Positions 10,305 to 23,159 of a DNA stretch of 64,000 nucleotides are shown here, piece after piece (positions within the stretch are counted from its first letter, which is position 1; each line of letters opens with the position of its first letter). This stretch comes from Isoetes taiwanensis (Eukaryota; Streptophyta; Lycopodiopsida; Isoetales; Isoetaceae). The position numbers were made by a program, and so were the translations under genes. A model generated the notes under the pieces. It was not told the origin of the DNA. It did no database searches and saw nothing but the letters and a program-made list of their open reading frames with translations. The DNA lies in the NCBI GenBank assembly GCA_021234155.1, contig JAJEKV010000002.1, positions 20,521,761-20,585,760 of the forward strand, given 5' to 3'.

Positions 10305-10498
10305 GCCTGCATATGTTGACGAGTATGAGTCACTGAAGAAGGATTTGCAAGGCCTTTTCACAATCTATCTTGAGAAATTCCATAATTTACAGTGGCTTGA
10401 GAGTCAGCTGAAAAAGAACATAACTTGCAGGAACAAGAAAAAGTTGAAGAGCCTTATGCTTCAATGAGACGATTATAACAACAATTATATATAATGAG
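10305..10498 (+). pseudogene. CLUAP1/IFT38-like exon remnant
   Basis: CLUAP1 (IFT38, qilin, DYF-3) is a subunit of the IFT-B complex needed to build cilia and flagella. The exon follows a TTGCACAG acceptor. It reads RPAYVDEYESLKKDLQ, then IYLEKFHNLQWLESQL, matching the family's coiled-coil segment (RPxFMDEYEK...YLEKFxNLxYLEQQL pattern). A one-base frameshift near 10410 moves the continuation into another frame (EHNLQEQEKVEEPYASMRRL). A TAA stop at 10476-10478 then interrupts a run of Q codons before a GAG/GTTAG donor. Retained splice sites mean the copy arose from genomic DNA. I see no other exon of this gene nearby. Confidence in the family is good; a functional gene is unlikely. Confidence 0.75.
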
Positions 10499-10673
10499 GT
10501 TAGTATATATACTGAGAAATATGAGGAAGAAATAATACTAAAAATAATGCTGATAAGCTAAGAGAAGCCTAGCTCACCTTATAGAACATGAGTCCCAATG
10601 CAACCTCTCAGGCTAACAATGAATATTTTGTTGCATTACGTAATGCTCCGGTAATAAAGCTTTGGTCATAAGG

Positions 10674-11816
10674 GTTTTTTTTTTGAAGGACTTGAGCCTT
10701 TATTATCCAGAGAAAGTTACAAAGTATAATAGGGACTAAAAATTCAGTGGAGAGAATGTCCATTAGAGCAAATCCACCCCACTCAAATACAACATCTAAT
10801 TGTGCACCAGAATATTAACGCGCAGCTGACGATGAATGACTTGCCATCATAAAACAAATACTTTGGGATGGAGTAGTTTATCCCATACCCATTTCGATAC
10901 TACTTTCTACCGGTCCCTAGGAATGACCAAAGGCCACTTGGATGAAGGAGGCAAGACGTCCGCAGCAAGCAAGACCTTGTACATGGAATTCACCAACTTA
11001 TCTGCTTTGACACGCGCATGAACTACCCAACGCTGGAGGTCATCCACTTGTGCTATTGGAGGAAGAATTGAAGACACCTTCTGCCAAATAGCCCGATCCC
11101 ACCGTAAAAGGAGGAACTTAGCTCTAAACTCTTCCCATGTCAGCAACTGCCTTTGATTGTTATACCAATCAGATATCATATACACACTTGCTGATCTCCA
11201 TCAACGTTGTGTCAATGGGTGGATTGAAGATACCAGAGGACCACCATATAATGGAATCCACCAAGAACTTGTAGTAGTGCTAGTGTGCGCAAGATGGTGA
11301 AAATGAAACAGAGATTGTACAGTCTCCCACGCAACTAGTATCCTCTAAGAAATGGAGATGCATTAGGGTATGGATCGAGTGGATAAAAAGCAGATCCTGG
11401 GGAAAAGTGGTCTAACAGATGGAGATCCAAAAGAAATGCACATTTGCAAAGACTCGATAAACAAGACGGAATTTGGCCAAATAAACTTAGAAATCATCAT
11501 CATGCTCGCAAAAAAAAAATTAATCATCCCAAGGCCGCCAAAATGCTTTGGCAACATGCACTTTTTTCCAACTAACTTTGGACAAGAGCACCCTTCTCTC
11601 CACCCTCCCCAAATGAAGTTCCCCGACAACCCTGACGATAAGTTGTACTTTTGGCTGTGGAGCCAATATGAATGAAGCCATATACACATGAGTACTACTT
11701 AAAACTGATTTAGCCACAATGATTTGTTCCGCCATGGAAAGCTTAGCTGTGGACCACCAGAAAAGGTGCTTTTCCAAGCCCTTAATCACTGCCTCTCAAG
11801 CATCTCCTGATGAGAT
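10674..11816 (-). mobile_element. 5'-truncated LINE, family distinct from copies A-D
   Basis: On the minus strand the element ends in a poly(A) run (10674-10684 as T on plus) preceded by GGATAATAAAGGC. Broken frames carry the reverse-transcriptase thumb and downstream region: FWWSTAKLSMAEQIIVAKSV followed by VSWKKVHVAK (11789-11520). A second frame has PKHFGGLGMINFFFASMMM (11689-11363), matching the W..VC.PK..GGLG pattern of plant L1-like LINEs. A third open stretch (11185-10907) has LLTWEEFRAKFLLLRWDRAIW. Catalytic RT motifs are absent, as expected for 5' truncation. Several frameshifts make it inactive. Confidence 0.75.
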
Positions 11817-12689
11817 ATGAACACCTACAGGGATACCAAAAAGTTTGCTTGCTTTACCATGGGGAAGGATCATCCATGGATTAGGCAGTTACGCATGGTG
11901 AAACTGGAGAGTCCAATGCCCATAGTGCTGTGCACTTCTGCCAACCCACAAAAATACCAGATGCTAGGAAAAAAGGAATCCAGCGAGGAAATGGCATTCT
12001 GCATAAGGTGTTTGAAACATTCAAGTTGTATTAATTTTGCCCTTACACGAATATTATATTGTTTAGTATTTGCTTTACCGTGAGCTGTATTTTCATGCTC
12101 AAAGTAAAACACATGATGTTTGCATTATTAACATGACAGATTAAGCTATACTGTATTTTTAATTTGTTATGGGTAACTAATAACATTTCCCTTTTACATG
12201 GCCATATGTGTAGAATCTTGGTAGCTCAATTTGTGATGCTGAAAGTGCACGCAGCAGCAATGCATATTCTGCAAGTTTATGTGTTCTCCTTATACTTTGG
12301 TCCATTTCAGACACGAAATTAGACAATTTTGAGGTATTTCATTGATTAGTAGTTCATGATCAGTAAATACTTGTCCACTGAATTTGTTCACAACTTGAAT
12401 TCCCAAGTAAGAGCAAGAGTGTAGGAAGGTTTTATTGGTTTATTTATTTTAGTTGGCATTCTTCTTGAAGATGTCATCTTTAGAAGTATCTTTGTGTTGT
12501 AACTGTACTTTAACTATTGTGCCTTTTAAATCTTAAAATTTATTAACTAACTCCATTTGAAATTTGTCTACTATAGGTGGTTGTCGGATTGCTGTGAATA
12601 TTGAACATGATATATATGAGTAACAAACTGAATTCCTGAACCATGGTCTTGTGGCAATGATAGAACATTGATAAACCCAAAGAGAATGA
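11817..12689. other. Nothing recognised
   Basis: AT-rich sequence between two LINE insertions. No coding, RNA or repeat signal that I can support. Confidence 0.5.
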
Positions 12690-14172
12690 GAATGATTTTT
12701 TATCGTCCACTGAGGCCGATCGGCCTATGGGATCCATAAGGAGCGCAGCAAACTTATTAATGTCCGGGTTAAAAAAAACCCGCCCCGAAGGGTTTTCGAG
12801 GGAAAAACCGTGGCAGTAATAAGAATGCTGTCAAACTGTACAAGTATACATCAATGTATATATACATGTCAAGTGTGTGCCCGAGGACATAGCTGATCTC
12901 GCATGTCCATAACCTCCTGAAGGTATGATCCCAGCACCCGTACGGATGCTGTGCTCAATGTCACATGTAACGGTTGGCCAGGCCTGACCAACTCAGCATA
13001 GCGCGTCCGAATTTGATCATATGCTGGGCAACTTTGAAGGGTACGAGATTCATCCTCAATGACTCCCATTTGGCAACATTGACAGAGCCTGTTTTGGCGT
13101 GGCTCACCAATCCATATGCCTGTCTCAATTCGAAGATGGTGTGCCCATGTGCGAATGGAGGCAATGAGTCTGCGCCTTTTCATGGGCAAGTGGGTATGCA
13201 GGTAGCATTGCGGGACTCGTTCCAATGTGGGATTTATGTGGCGCTGGTAGTGTGCTGTCTTGATATGTTCAAGGGCATTGGCATCCCAAAGCTTGCTGAG
13301 GAAGCAAGCGTCAAGATATTGCCTCAAGCTATGGCGATCTGCCTCTGTTTGCACATGTATGCACCTATGCTCCTGCACATTCCATCTAGCCACCATTGAG
13401 CTCTCTTTTCCCTCCAGCAGGCCTTGAGGCGCTGCGGCCCCATTGCCATGATATAAGCTAGTTTAGGGAGACGAGCATCGTCCATATTGGCCACCTTCTG
13501 AAAATAGACAATGTGGCGATCAAGGGCCGCCTTCTGAAGAGGCAAGAATCTAGTCTCCTGCAGTAGAATTTGATATGGGACTGTGGACTTCACCCCTAGT
13601 GCTCGTACTAAGAAGGCTTTCTGGACCTGCTCCAAGTCATTCCAAATAGCAAGTGATACTACTGGGCCCCATACTTCCACCCCGTATAAAAGGACAGGCT
13701 CCACTAAGACCTTGAACAGATGTGACTGATGGGCCCAATCATACAACTCCGCTCTATGACTATTGTTTTGCATTGCATATAGCGCCTTCCAGCCTGCCGT
13801 CACTCGTAGCCGTATGGATGTGTCCCAGTGCATAGTAGAAGGAAACTCCACTCCCAAATATTTGTATGTGGATGCAACTTCCACATTCTGGCCTCGGTAA
13901 CTGAAGGAGGGGACCCTCGGCTGACGTGAAGATGATATGAGAACCACCTTAATCTTGGCCAGGTTGACGCGCATATCAGTGGCCTGGCAGAATGTGTCCA
14001 GGGCATCGAGATGTCGTTGCATGTCTGCTGGTGTGTAAGCTAGGAGGTCCACATCATCAGCATATATTAACTGTCTGATGATCTGATAGAGAAGGTGAGC
14101 TCCATTGCCCCCATTATCAGCAAGCCAGCTCTCTTGGGGAGAGAGGGCATCCTGACGAACCCTGATATGAAG
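12690..14172 (-). mobile_element. LINE copy A, 5'-truncated
   Basis: Minus-strand non-LTR retrotransposon fragment. From its 5' side: LIYADDVDLLAYTP with the catalytic YADD at 14063-14052; then the RT C-terminal half (13324-14052, 242 codons: TFCQATDMRVNLAK, YKYLGVEFPS, VEPVLLYGVEVWGP). A shifted frame follows (12869-13396) with a Cys-rich motif (LCQCCQMGVIEDES...LQSCP). The 3' untranslated part (12700-12868) has a hairpin and ends GTGGACGATAAAA. It is the least corrupted of the four copies and the best reference for B, C and D. One frameshift between the two frames and 5' truncation make it inactive. Confidence 0.88.
12766..12810 (-). promoter_or_regulatory. Conserved 3'-UTR hairpin of LINE family A-D
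   Basis: A GC-rich fold-back around CCCCGAAGGGTTTTCGAGGG with flanking AAACCC/GGGTTT. It is nearly identical at 27456-27510 in copy B, although neighbouring sequence differs. LINE reverse transcriptases often recognise a 3' stem-loop; that role is inferred here. Confidence 0.5.
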
Positions 14173-14439
14173 GTTGAAAGGGGGATTAGATTATCTATCT
14201 AAGATATAGATTCTACAAAGTTTGATCAACATGATTTTCTAGACTTGTCCAAATGTGCCAAGCATTAGCAGTACCTCCAACACATATTACAATATCTCCA
14301 ACACATATTTCATCGTTAGATTTGTGATATGCTTTATAGGATGCAGGTGTAGATGCATGTGGATTTTAATGTGACTTCTGATTCGAAAGTTGATGGTTAG
14401 AACATACTAATATGCTAGTTTATGTGGTCATCTTAAGAT

Positions 14440-15535
14440 GGCTGCCTCATTTGTAAATTGAAACCAGTTATTAATATTTTTAGTCTACAATTCCAATTTC
14501 ACATTATCTTGGAAAGCACACTGGTGGATATGTATGCCAAATATGGTATCATCAAGGAACTTTCTAAGAAAGGATATAATCATGTGAAGCCAATGTTTAA
14601 GCAACACAATCTAAAATCCATCGTCTTACAAATTTGGCCTTCGTGATCCAACCCGTTGCCAGGCAAAAAATGTTGAAAGGTGACACACAACCTCAAGAGT
14701 ACCATAACAATGAGTAGAGTACCATAACAATGACTACTCAGTTGCAATGATGCATACAAAATAGAATAGAACCTCGATGAGTCGCATGTTATCTACGAAG
14801 CAGAATTACAGAGTGGAGGTGTCTTCTATGATTGGTTGAGCAATGAATTTTAATAAATTTTAGATGTATTAATAGTACATGACCCAATTGTAGAAACTGC
14901 CCTGGTTTACATCTGTTGAAAGTGAGGCAACTTTGGTTGAAACGGAATATGACATCTAGCATAAACATGTTTTGCTCCAGGTTTTAGATATGATGCTGCT
15001 TGCCTTAGCTTAGTGTTGCTTGTAACAGAGATAACTTACTAAGTTGGCCTTCAAGGGAGCTTGCTAAAGAATTTGAATCATCATTCAGCATCATGAAGAT
15101 GCTAGCTACTGCAAGCATTCATGAATGTAGCTGCTCTAGAGGCAGGCAGGGGCATTCATGAAGAGATTGTTGATAATGGGTTCAATTTGACATTATGTAT
15201 GCCAAATATGGCAGCATCAAGGAGGCATACAATGTCTTCGAAAACTTGCCAAGAATGGATATAATCATGTGGGGCCAATGTTTAAGCAACACATGAAAAG
15301 CCATGTCAGAATCTGCAGGAAGAGCCCAACGAATTTGGATACATACTCAGTGAACATGACCTTATTGTCGAAACTGCCCTGATTTACATGTGTTGCAAGT
15401 GTGGCAACTCCAGTTGAAACGGAATATGACATCTAGCAGAAACGTGTTTACTGTCAAATGAATACGAAGTGCTCCAGCTTTTAGATATGATGCTGCTTGC
15501 CATTAGCTTAGTGTTACTCTTGCCTCATTAGTGAA
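14440..15535 (+). pseudogene. PPR-protein remnant with internal duplication
   Basis: Pentatricopeptide-repeat proteins bind organellar RNA. Broken PPR motifs are visible: LVDMYAKYGIIKE (14522-14560), IMYAKYGSIKEAYNVFENLP then MDIIMWG (about 15192-15280), and LIVETALIYMCCKCGNS (about 15361-15410). These match the (V/L)DMYAKCG.....A..VF pattern of plant PLS-type PPRs. Stops and frameshifts separate them. A block of about 130 bp at 14870-15010 recurs at 15350-15510, showing a local direct duplication about 485 bp apart. No start, no DYW domain and no continuous frame: a pseudogene. Confidence 0.7.
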
Positions 15536-15618
15536 GATCCAACTTCTACCTGCATGGATGCGATCAGCCAGAAGCCAATCTGAGTAGCCAATTTCTTCAT
15601 TGTGTACCAGCTTGCTGA

Positions 15619-15711
15619 ACACAATCCCAATAAGGTCTGCCCAACTTGAACTGAACTTCAAGCCTGCACAATAACATGAAACGAATAATGACAAACCCAT
15701 TACCAATGCAT
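15619..15711 (+). repeat. 93-bp direct repeat, first copy
   Basis: Begins ACACAATCCCAATAAGGTCT and matches 17430-17522 with about six differences. Copies are 1.8 kb apart in the same orientation. Either a dispersed repeat fragment or a remnant of a local duplication. Confidence 0.85.
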
Positions 15712-17429
15712 AAAGAAGCAAAATCACAGACACCTAAAACAAAAAACATTCTTGGCTTGAAGTCTTAATATTCGCAGTTTGAACAATGGCCAAAGTCTTT
15801 CCCTTTATTCAGGTGAATAGAATAAACAAAACTTCAAACCTGCAAAGTGCCATTGCCTAAGCTTGCGTGACTACTTACTCTTTAAACAACAGCAAATGAT
15901 GACTATATCTCTTTCACTGATTGAAAAATGGTAGCCAAAAGAAAGGCATCATCATACATTCAAAATATGCACAGATGCTCAGTGCCAGAATGGGGTCTGC
16001 GAAATGGTTCTATCTTCTACGAATCTTAGCACCACAATCTGCAAATGACACCATATCAGCTGCAACATGCAGATTCCATGCTGCAATATGCGTCCCTGCT
16101 TAGAATAGAAAGCGTGCCATGTTGCATTAAAATAGCTTTGTGAGAGTTCTCTTCTATATAGCACAAAAGAACTGGCTTGGCAGATTTTAGTCATGCATTA
16201 TGGAAAGCTCTATTTTATGCTGCCGTAACAATACATTTTATGCAATAAAGAGATAAAATACAACAAAACTCATAAGATGATTGCATCTTCAATGCCGCAA
16301 GATGCCTTTCTGTGGACTTCAGCTCAATGTAGCTACATTACAGGCAAGTGGAGCTCTTCAAATTAGAAAATCGATATGAAAATTGCAGGCACATTCCTGC
16401 GTAGACATGGCATTCCTGCACCATTTGTTGAGCACGATATTGTTATAAGAACTCTATGAATCTATGATGTTCCCGTTGGAACTCAAACAAAAGAACCAGT
16501 TTATAACCACCTTGCTCCAGAAATTCGAAGCCCAAATAATCCAGTGCCAGCAAAAGGCTTAAATCCATGGCATGCTCCTGAAATTATAGAACTTTGTATC
16601 ACAGGCCTGATATTTGAAGAATCCAGTGCATGCAATGGCTCAAAATTAGTGGCCATGCGCTTGCCATCTTTGTGGAGCTCCAGTGCATTCATCCTACTTC
16701 TTCCTCTCCATCGAAGAATAAAATAAGGAAAACTTTGACACATATTTCAATTTGACAAAACTAAACTGTAGACTTGTATGGCATAGATGCAGCGATTAGA
16801 TACGGCTGATGCAAGTTAAAACAAACAGAAAAATAACATCGAAGATCAAAGAAATAGACCAGCTCTTTATCACGAGAATAAAGCACAGAGTCTTTGACAG
16901 CTTACTTAAAGGTGAAAATCCATACAAACGTACAATGCTCTGATCTGTTTTCCAGAGATCACTGAAGAGAGTTGTTTAGCGTTATTTGCACCCGAACTGA
17001 AGAAAAAGATATAACATGCTACATAGCAAGGATCCACAGATTTGAAAAAAGCAAATTATCATAAATTCCACAAGTCGAAGTTCTTTTCAAACTATCCTAG
17101 ACAAATCATTTGTGCTTGATTCCTTTGTGGTTTCTCTCCTATGTGATTGATTCTTATCAACACCCATCTAAGATTTTGTAGTGCTATATAGAACAGGAAA
17201 AATGCAATAAAGGGAAATAAAAAAAAAAATACAGGTTTAGAATCGGTGCCATGTTTCTTCCAGAATCCAGTCGCACCACTGTATAGAGCCAGGACCTCTG
17301 CTTCGCTGCCTTCTCAAAGCTTTGCCAAATAATCCTAATAAACCGCCTCCATTATCTTGCACTTTGGCACAGATCGCATGCCATGCAAGCCGAAATACCT
17401 AATCTAACCCTAACATTTTTGTTTGTCGG

Positions 17430-17522
17430 ACACAATCCCAAGAAGGTCTGCCCAACTTGGACTGGACTTCAAGCCTGCACAATAACATGAAACGAACAAT
17501 GACAAAGCCATTACCAATGCAT
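17430..17522 (+). repeat. 93-bp direct repeat, second copy
   Basis: Second copy of the sequence at 15619-15711. Homology stops after CCATTACCAATGCAT. Confidence 0.85.
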
Positions 17523-18528
17523 GTTGCTACCGGAGTTCTCATGATCTTCATTGGCATGTTCATTATTGCATGTTTCTTTGTATTCAAAGGCCAGGCTGAG
17601 ATGTGCTTTTGTTACGCCAAGCATCGGATTGGATGCAGGTTCGAGGTGGTTCTGAAAATGCGGCTTCCTCTGGAATCTATATATTCTAAAAAACATGCCC
17701 TTTTATTTTAACGTTCTAAATTTATGCCTGGAAAAATATGGACCATGGATCGGGCCAAAGAGACATGGGGACAATCTGGACCGTCCATTGGGGCGGAGGG
17801 ACATTGGGACGATCTCGACCGTCGATCGGGTGGACAGACAGACGTCGTGCTTTTATAATATAGGATTTTTCTATAAATATTTCTTGGACTCTAATCTAAT
17901 AGGTCTTGGACGCGCCTTTGGTTTTGGCTTGCTCCTCTATGGTTTTATGCAGGGGTCTAGATGCCATACAGGTGGCATGATCTCTCATCAACATAGCAAT
18001 CCCATGGAGAGAATGGTGGTGCGGTGCGTTGAAGTAAGAAAGCCATGGCATCGAAGCAAGAAAGCTTCAGATTCGAAGCAAGCATGATGGAGCCAAGCTT
18101 GGCGCCGAATTAAACTTTCAACGGATTTATTCTGGCTGCCCTGCTTTAGAATACAAGCTTTGAATCCTGCTTCGAGTCCTGAAAGAAACGTTTAACTGCA
18201 AAAGAGTGCATAATCTCCAAACCCAGTTCTATTTGATCCGCTATGTTGTCTCACCTTTGTAACCAAGTTTGACGACCGAATGCTCCAAATTTACTCTCTG
18301 ACATCGCTACCCATCATCACGTGTGCAAATTGAGCACTCCATCCTGTTTGTGCAAAATTCAGGACAATTCAAGACCTAGGCAAACAAACCTATCTGTCCT
18401 ATCTCTGTCAAGCGCTCCATCTTCAAATCTTTTCCAATCAGCCATCCTTGCAGCTGGAGCAATCCATTCTTTGCAAAACAATCGTACCTCTCCTGTCTCC
18501 CTCAAGCGCCCATTTCTTTCTGTTCCAT

Positions 18529-18588
18529 AACTAAGATCGAAGAAGAGACACTTGCTTTAACTAAGATCGAAGAAGAGACACTTGCTTT
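18529..18588 (+). repeat. 30-bp perfect tandem duplication
   Basis: Two identical head-to-tail copies starting AACTAAGATCGAAGAAGAGA. Confidence 0.95.
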
Positions 18589-18719
18589 TCATGCTGCACA
18601 ACCCAAAATAGAAACAGTATGATCTTCAGCCGCACAAAAAGCACCATTGAAGCAACAAGCCAATCCAACGACTATCGTGTTTTCCAACAAAAAAAAAATT
18701 AAAACCTGAGAGTAAAAAT

Positions 18720-18990
18720 GATTGCAAAACTCTAATCACAAATAAATCTTTTTTCTAAAAAAAGACGCAAAGATGGCCACACCTCAAACAACTATTTTCT
18801 AAAAAAAGCTTAAAAAGATGCGGAAGATGACCATACCTCAAATAACTATTTTCTAGATAAATATTTTTTTTCTTAAAAATATGCAGATGATGACCACACT
18901 TCAAACAACTATTTTCTAAATAAATATTTCTCTAAACAAAAAACGTAGATGATGGCTACACCTTAAACAACTATTCTTTAAAAAAGGTTG
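18720..18990 (+). repeat. Imperfect minisatellite, period about 60-70 bp
   Basis: Four degenerate units, each with a CACACCTCAAACAACTATTTT core and an AT-rich spacer containing AGATGATGGC-like sequence. Confidence 0.75.
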
Positions 18991-21315
18991 GGGGAGGGTT
19001 TTTAACCTCCCCCCATTGCTTTTGTGCCAGACCGTATGACTTTCTTAGTTATAACTTGGGGGCTTGCAGCTAGCCTTTATTTTCTACATTATTGTAGTCA
19101 GGTACTTCTAAGCATGGCCTTCAGCATAGTTAGTTTTATAAAACAAGTGTCTTTGAAAAACAACAGATTTTCCTTGCACATGAGTTGAGTTTTGTAGTGT
19201 TGCTTGCCTCTCTCAATTTTCATTCTCTTGCTCTAGTTCAGTTTGTAGAGGTCATCTCTCCGCAGGTTTTGGCGATGTGTGTTTAGGTCCATCATGTTTG
19301 TTCCTTTAGTTTACTTTGACTTAGAGCTGAACATTGGTTATTAAAAGCCTTTGGCACCTTAATTTGTGCGAATTATTTTTTTGAGTACAGACCCTGCATT
19401 AGAGGGGGTATTGATGGATTTGAAGTTGAATGTGTTAAGATGTACTTACAATAACTATTTTGGACCCTTAATGTTTACTAGTCTTAATGAGTTACGCGAG
19501 TTGTTTTCTAGTCCTCATCCCTCTTCTATTCCCTTTATTTATTTTGTTGAGTATAGCTTACACTTGTCAAATTGCTTATGATGCTTTTATATTTTATATT
19601 GTAATATCCTAGTTGTCATTTACTTTTGCAGATCTTCATTAAAGTAGATGTTCAAATGCGTATCAGAGGTTTGTCTTTAGCGTCCTCATTATTCCTTTAG
19701 TTTTCCTTACATATTTTTGGTTCTATCAATCTTGCATTGAGTTGAAGTGCTATATTAAGTTTTGAGCTTCATGCGGCATTTTGAGCTTAAAATTGTTATG
19801 CATTTTAGCTATTGCACAAGGGTATGTTTGGGAAGTGGTATGAGGATTTGGTCATTTTAGTAGTTGTGGGGGTTAATTCAATTGTCCTTGTTGCTACCTT
19901 GTGCAATTTGTGTCATGATCTTGTACAGTCGCTCTTCCTTTTATTGAGATTTTAGTTGGCTTTAGTTTTGGCACATTCCTTTTTTCATCTTCCATGAGGT
20001 CTTGTCTTTATAGCTTGAGGGGTTGTACATATTTACAATTGTTGTCTCTTGAGTGGAATTTGCTTATTCAGTCAGTCTAGTTATTTGTTTGGAATATGAC
20101 TCCTTCTTTGTGTACCTTATTCTTGTGAGATTGTACAGTTATTGAGGTTTTGCTATATGCAGTATTTTCAAGTTGCACTCTCATTGTTGATTGTTGATAG
20201 TTTTATTCCTTTGAGATATGCCTTGTTCATGATTTTGTTAGTTGTATTATCTAAATTAATCTTGGACCCGCCGGCACAAAATTTCTATTTCATTTTTATT
20301 CATGGTCTTTTTCTAGTTGGCTCTTTCCTTTGCACTGTCCGTGTTTTATCGCGATCAACTTTGAAAACCATTCCACTTCAGCTGACCCTTGTGTTTCATA
20401 CAAGATCGCTCAGACTAGTGTCTTTCAAGCCTTGCTTTTGCCTTTCTAGTAATTGCATACCTTCATCTTTTTGTAATGTTGTGTACGTATCATGCTTATA
20501 TTATGGAGGTTTATAGCTTCAGTATCTCATTTCATGGTCTCTTCTCTTCATTCTTTACCAGCCTTTCATTCCATGGCATCTTCTCTTGATTTTTACCAAC
20601 CTTTGTGTGCTCTAGATTGCGCATAAATTGATGTTGGGCTCCATTCTCTTGCCTTTGAGGTCAATTAGTTAGAAATCTCTCATGGTTGTTTTGTGGGTCT
20701 AATAGTCTATTTTGCTGTGCTTTTATTAGATTGCCCCTCTTAAGGGGCAATTTGTTAAGGGGAGGATGGGTTTGGGTATCTTTTGACATATTATAGGCGT
20801 ATCTCATGATCTGATGGCCATTATTACTGATCATTTTTCTGGCGGTCAATTTTTATTTTTATTTTTTGTATTTTCTCGTATGAAGATGCCCTAAAGTTTT
20901 TCATGTTTTGGATGCGAGGATTTTTTACAGTGATTGAAAACTCATTTTGCCCTATTCTTTTCCCTAAAACAATTGGTTTATTCACCTTTAGACCGAGTGT
21001 TGTTTTCTTTTCTTTTTTTTTAGCACACAAGCCCTACCGGGCTTCCAACCCTTTCTGCAATTCTAGCCTATCCACGAGTCCATTCCACATCATCAGAATA
21101 TGATGTGGCAACAGTCCAAGCTATCGGATCTTTAATTTTATGAATCTACGGATATGAAAATTAGAAAAGCCAGGGAAAATGACTTGTGGAGATGGAATGG
21201 GTCACCAGCCTAAGTTCCTTCTAAGAGGCATTCGTACCTTTCTTCCACTTCTATATATTTCCTTCATCTACTTTTGATTTCTATAAGGAAAAAAACAAGG
21301 TGCTGCACACGGAGG
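18991..21315. other. T-rich stretch, nothing recognised
   Basis: Plus strand is T-rich, as in plant introns. Open frames are short and hydrophobic because of composition. It may be intronic to the LRR remnant downstream, but no exon is visible. Confidence 0.4.
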
Positions 21316-21439
21316 GTTGCCCACTGGTGGCCTGAGGGTGTGTTTGCTTCTTCTTTTTTTCCTTTTTTATCTTCCCCTGGGAAATAGCTTTCATTCAATT
21401 GAAGCCCACTGGAAGCTCTGGCCTTTTCAAGTTTTCATT

Positions 21440-22075
21440 CTCCTGATGGGCTTGTGGGGCTACTTGCACCTTAGGGACGAGGCCTTTTTCAACTTACATG
21501 GCAAATTTTGTAACGCTATACTTAATGACATTGACTCACTTTGGTACCTTTCGCATCTTCATCTGAGTGATACAATATTTCGGTGAAACTATTCAAACAA
21601 AACTTGGTAACGTCTCCAGTCTCCAAGTGCTCCTGCTTGGTCACATCAATCTTTATTGGGGTATTTCCAAAAGCACCTTTTCTTGTTGAAGGCTGTACAT
21701 TTGGGGCTGAACCAATTGACTGGTATCATTCCATCCTATTTGGGTTTGTTATCCAATTTAAAGTTGCTTAATCTTAGTTCCAATTAACTCAGTGGATGCA
21801 TTTTTCAAACTCTCAAAGGGTTATAGAATGTAGTTCATTTAAATCTGCAAGATAATTTACTCTCAAACAGACTTCCTGAATTGTCAAGGCTTGAGAAGTT
21901 GTTGAGTGCAAGAAATTTCTAAACCTTCTTTACCAAATCAAATAGACCTTCTAAGAAGTTTCTAAGTGCTAGATTTGAGCTTTGCAAGGCTATATCTAAA
22001 AGGAAATAATCTATCTGGTCCTCTGCCTTGTACCTAAGCAAGATTTATTCTTCCATCAATTTGAGTGGGACATTA
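21440..22075 (+). pseudogene. Leucine-rich-repeat (RLK/RLP-type) remnant
   Basis: Broken LRRs of the plant extracellular type are readable across all three frames: LGNVSSLQVLLLG (about 21605), LKAVHLGLNQLTGIIPSYLG then LLSNLKLLNLS (about 21690-21775), NLQDNLLSNRLPELSRLEKL (about 21845-21900) and LDLSFARLYLKGNNLSGPLP (about 21970-22030). The repeated N.L.G.IP pattern is typical of receptor-like kinases and proteins. Frameshifts and an in-frame TAA near 21786 inactivate it. No signal peptide, transmembrane segment or kinase domain is visible, so only part of an ectodomain remains. Confidence 0.72.
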
Positions 22076-23159
22076 TAGTGTCAATAGCCATATTAACATG
22101 ATTTGCAAATGTGATAGCCATAACGATTGTTTAAAGAGTGCAACGTGATTATTGAGCTCGACTAATTCAGCATATATCCATATGAAGAAATAATTTTCTG
22201 TTGCTAATCCAAATTAAACCCTATGCAATCATTTATGTATATGTTTCTACATGGATGTTGTACTTTTACAAGATATGTGCTTATATATTATCAATCCATG
22301 TACGTGGAATACACGCGACCTGATGTTAAAATAAATACTGATACTCGGAAGCATATGTTACAAAAATCGTTATCTATGGGGAGGAGAAGACCTTTCTGTT
22401 TTTGGCAAGAGGCAGTCAGGATTCTGGCATCCCGGAGACGGATATTTGTGCAGGAAGACGCAAAGCTGCCATTTTTCTGTGGAACTAGCACACACCATTC
22501 TTGTTGCCAATGCATCTATTGCGACCTTGGGCAAATAAGCGTGAAGCACACTCTTGAATTGCTAAAACCTTTCTAGAACATTGGAACTGTTCAGAACTTA
22601 ATTTTAAAACACCACAACTGTTATTTGCAGCTGCGATTTTATGTGGGAGTCAACTTGTTAGCAGCAGCATCATCATCATTGTCGCCCATCCTGTTAACCA
22701 AATCGTGTTATTTTTCGCCACCATCTTTTTCTCCTCCTAGGCGAGGGTGTCCATTGGCTGCGCACTTAAGCGTGAAATTAGAATTGCAATCACATTAGCA
22801 TTTCAATGGCTATGCATATGAAATGGCATCATGCCCAACAAGATTGCCTATATAGAAAAGTAAATCGCTTCCCAATCTAGCAATGCCACCTCAAGTTATA
22901 AGGTGTCAAAGTGGTGGGGGTACGGTACCACCAGGGCTGAGGTGGCAGCCCCCTAGGATACCAGGGTGCCCATTGAAGGCTGCCATGATAGGCCACGAAG
23001 AAAGTTGAAGAATAAGCAATATTTTTTTTAAATAAACTTGATAAATATCTCTTAGCAACGATCTTGAATTTGACAACAATGTTTAACAGTTATCAAAACA
23101 TTCTGTAACTATATTAGCATAGTAAAATTGGAACTTACAAATCTGAAACATACTCCAAG
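22076..23159. other. Nothing recognised
   Basis: A 117-codon open frame at 22223-22576 has no recognisable motif and is probably chance. The rest is AT-rich with no clear feature. Confidence 0.45.

Larger units (their letters stand above)
15536..18528. other. Nothing coding recognised
   Basis: AT-rich sequence with short open frames only. It contains the 93-bp direct repeat pair listed separately. No domain or RNA gene that I can support. Confidence 0.5.
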
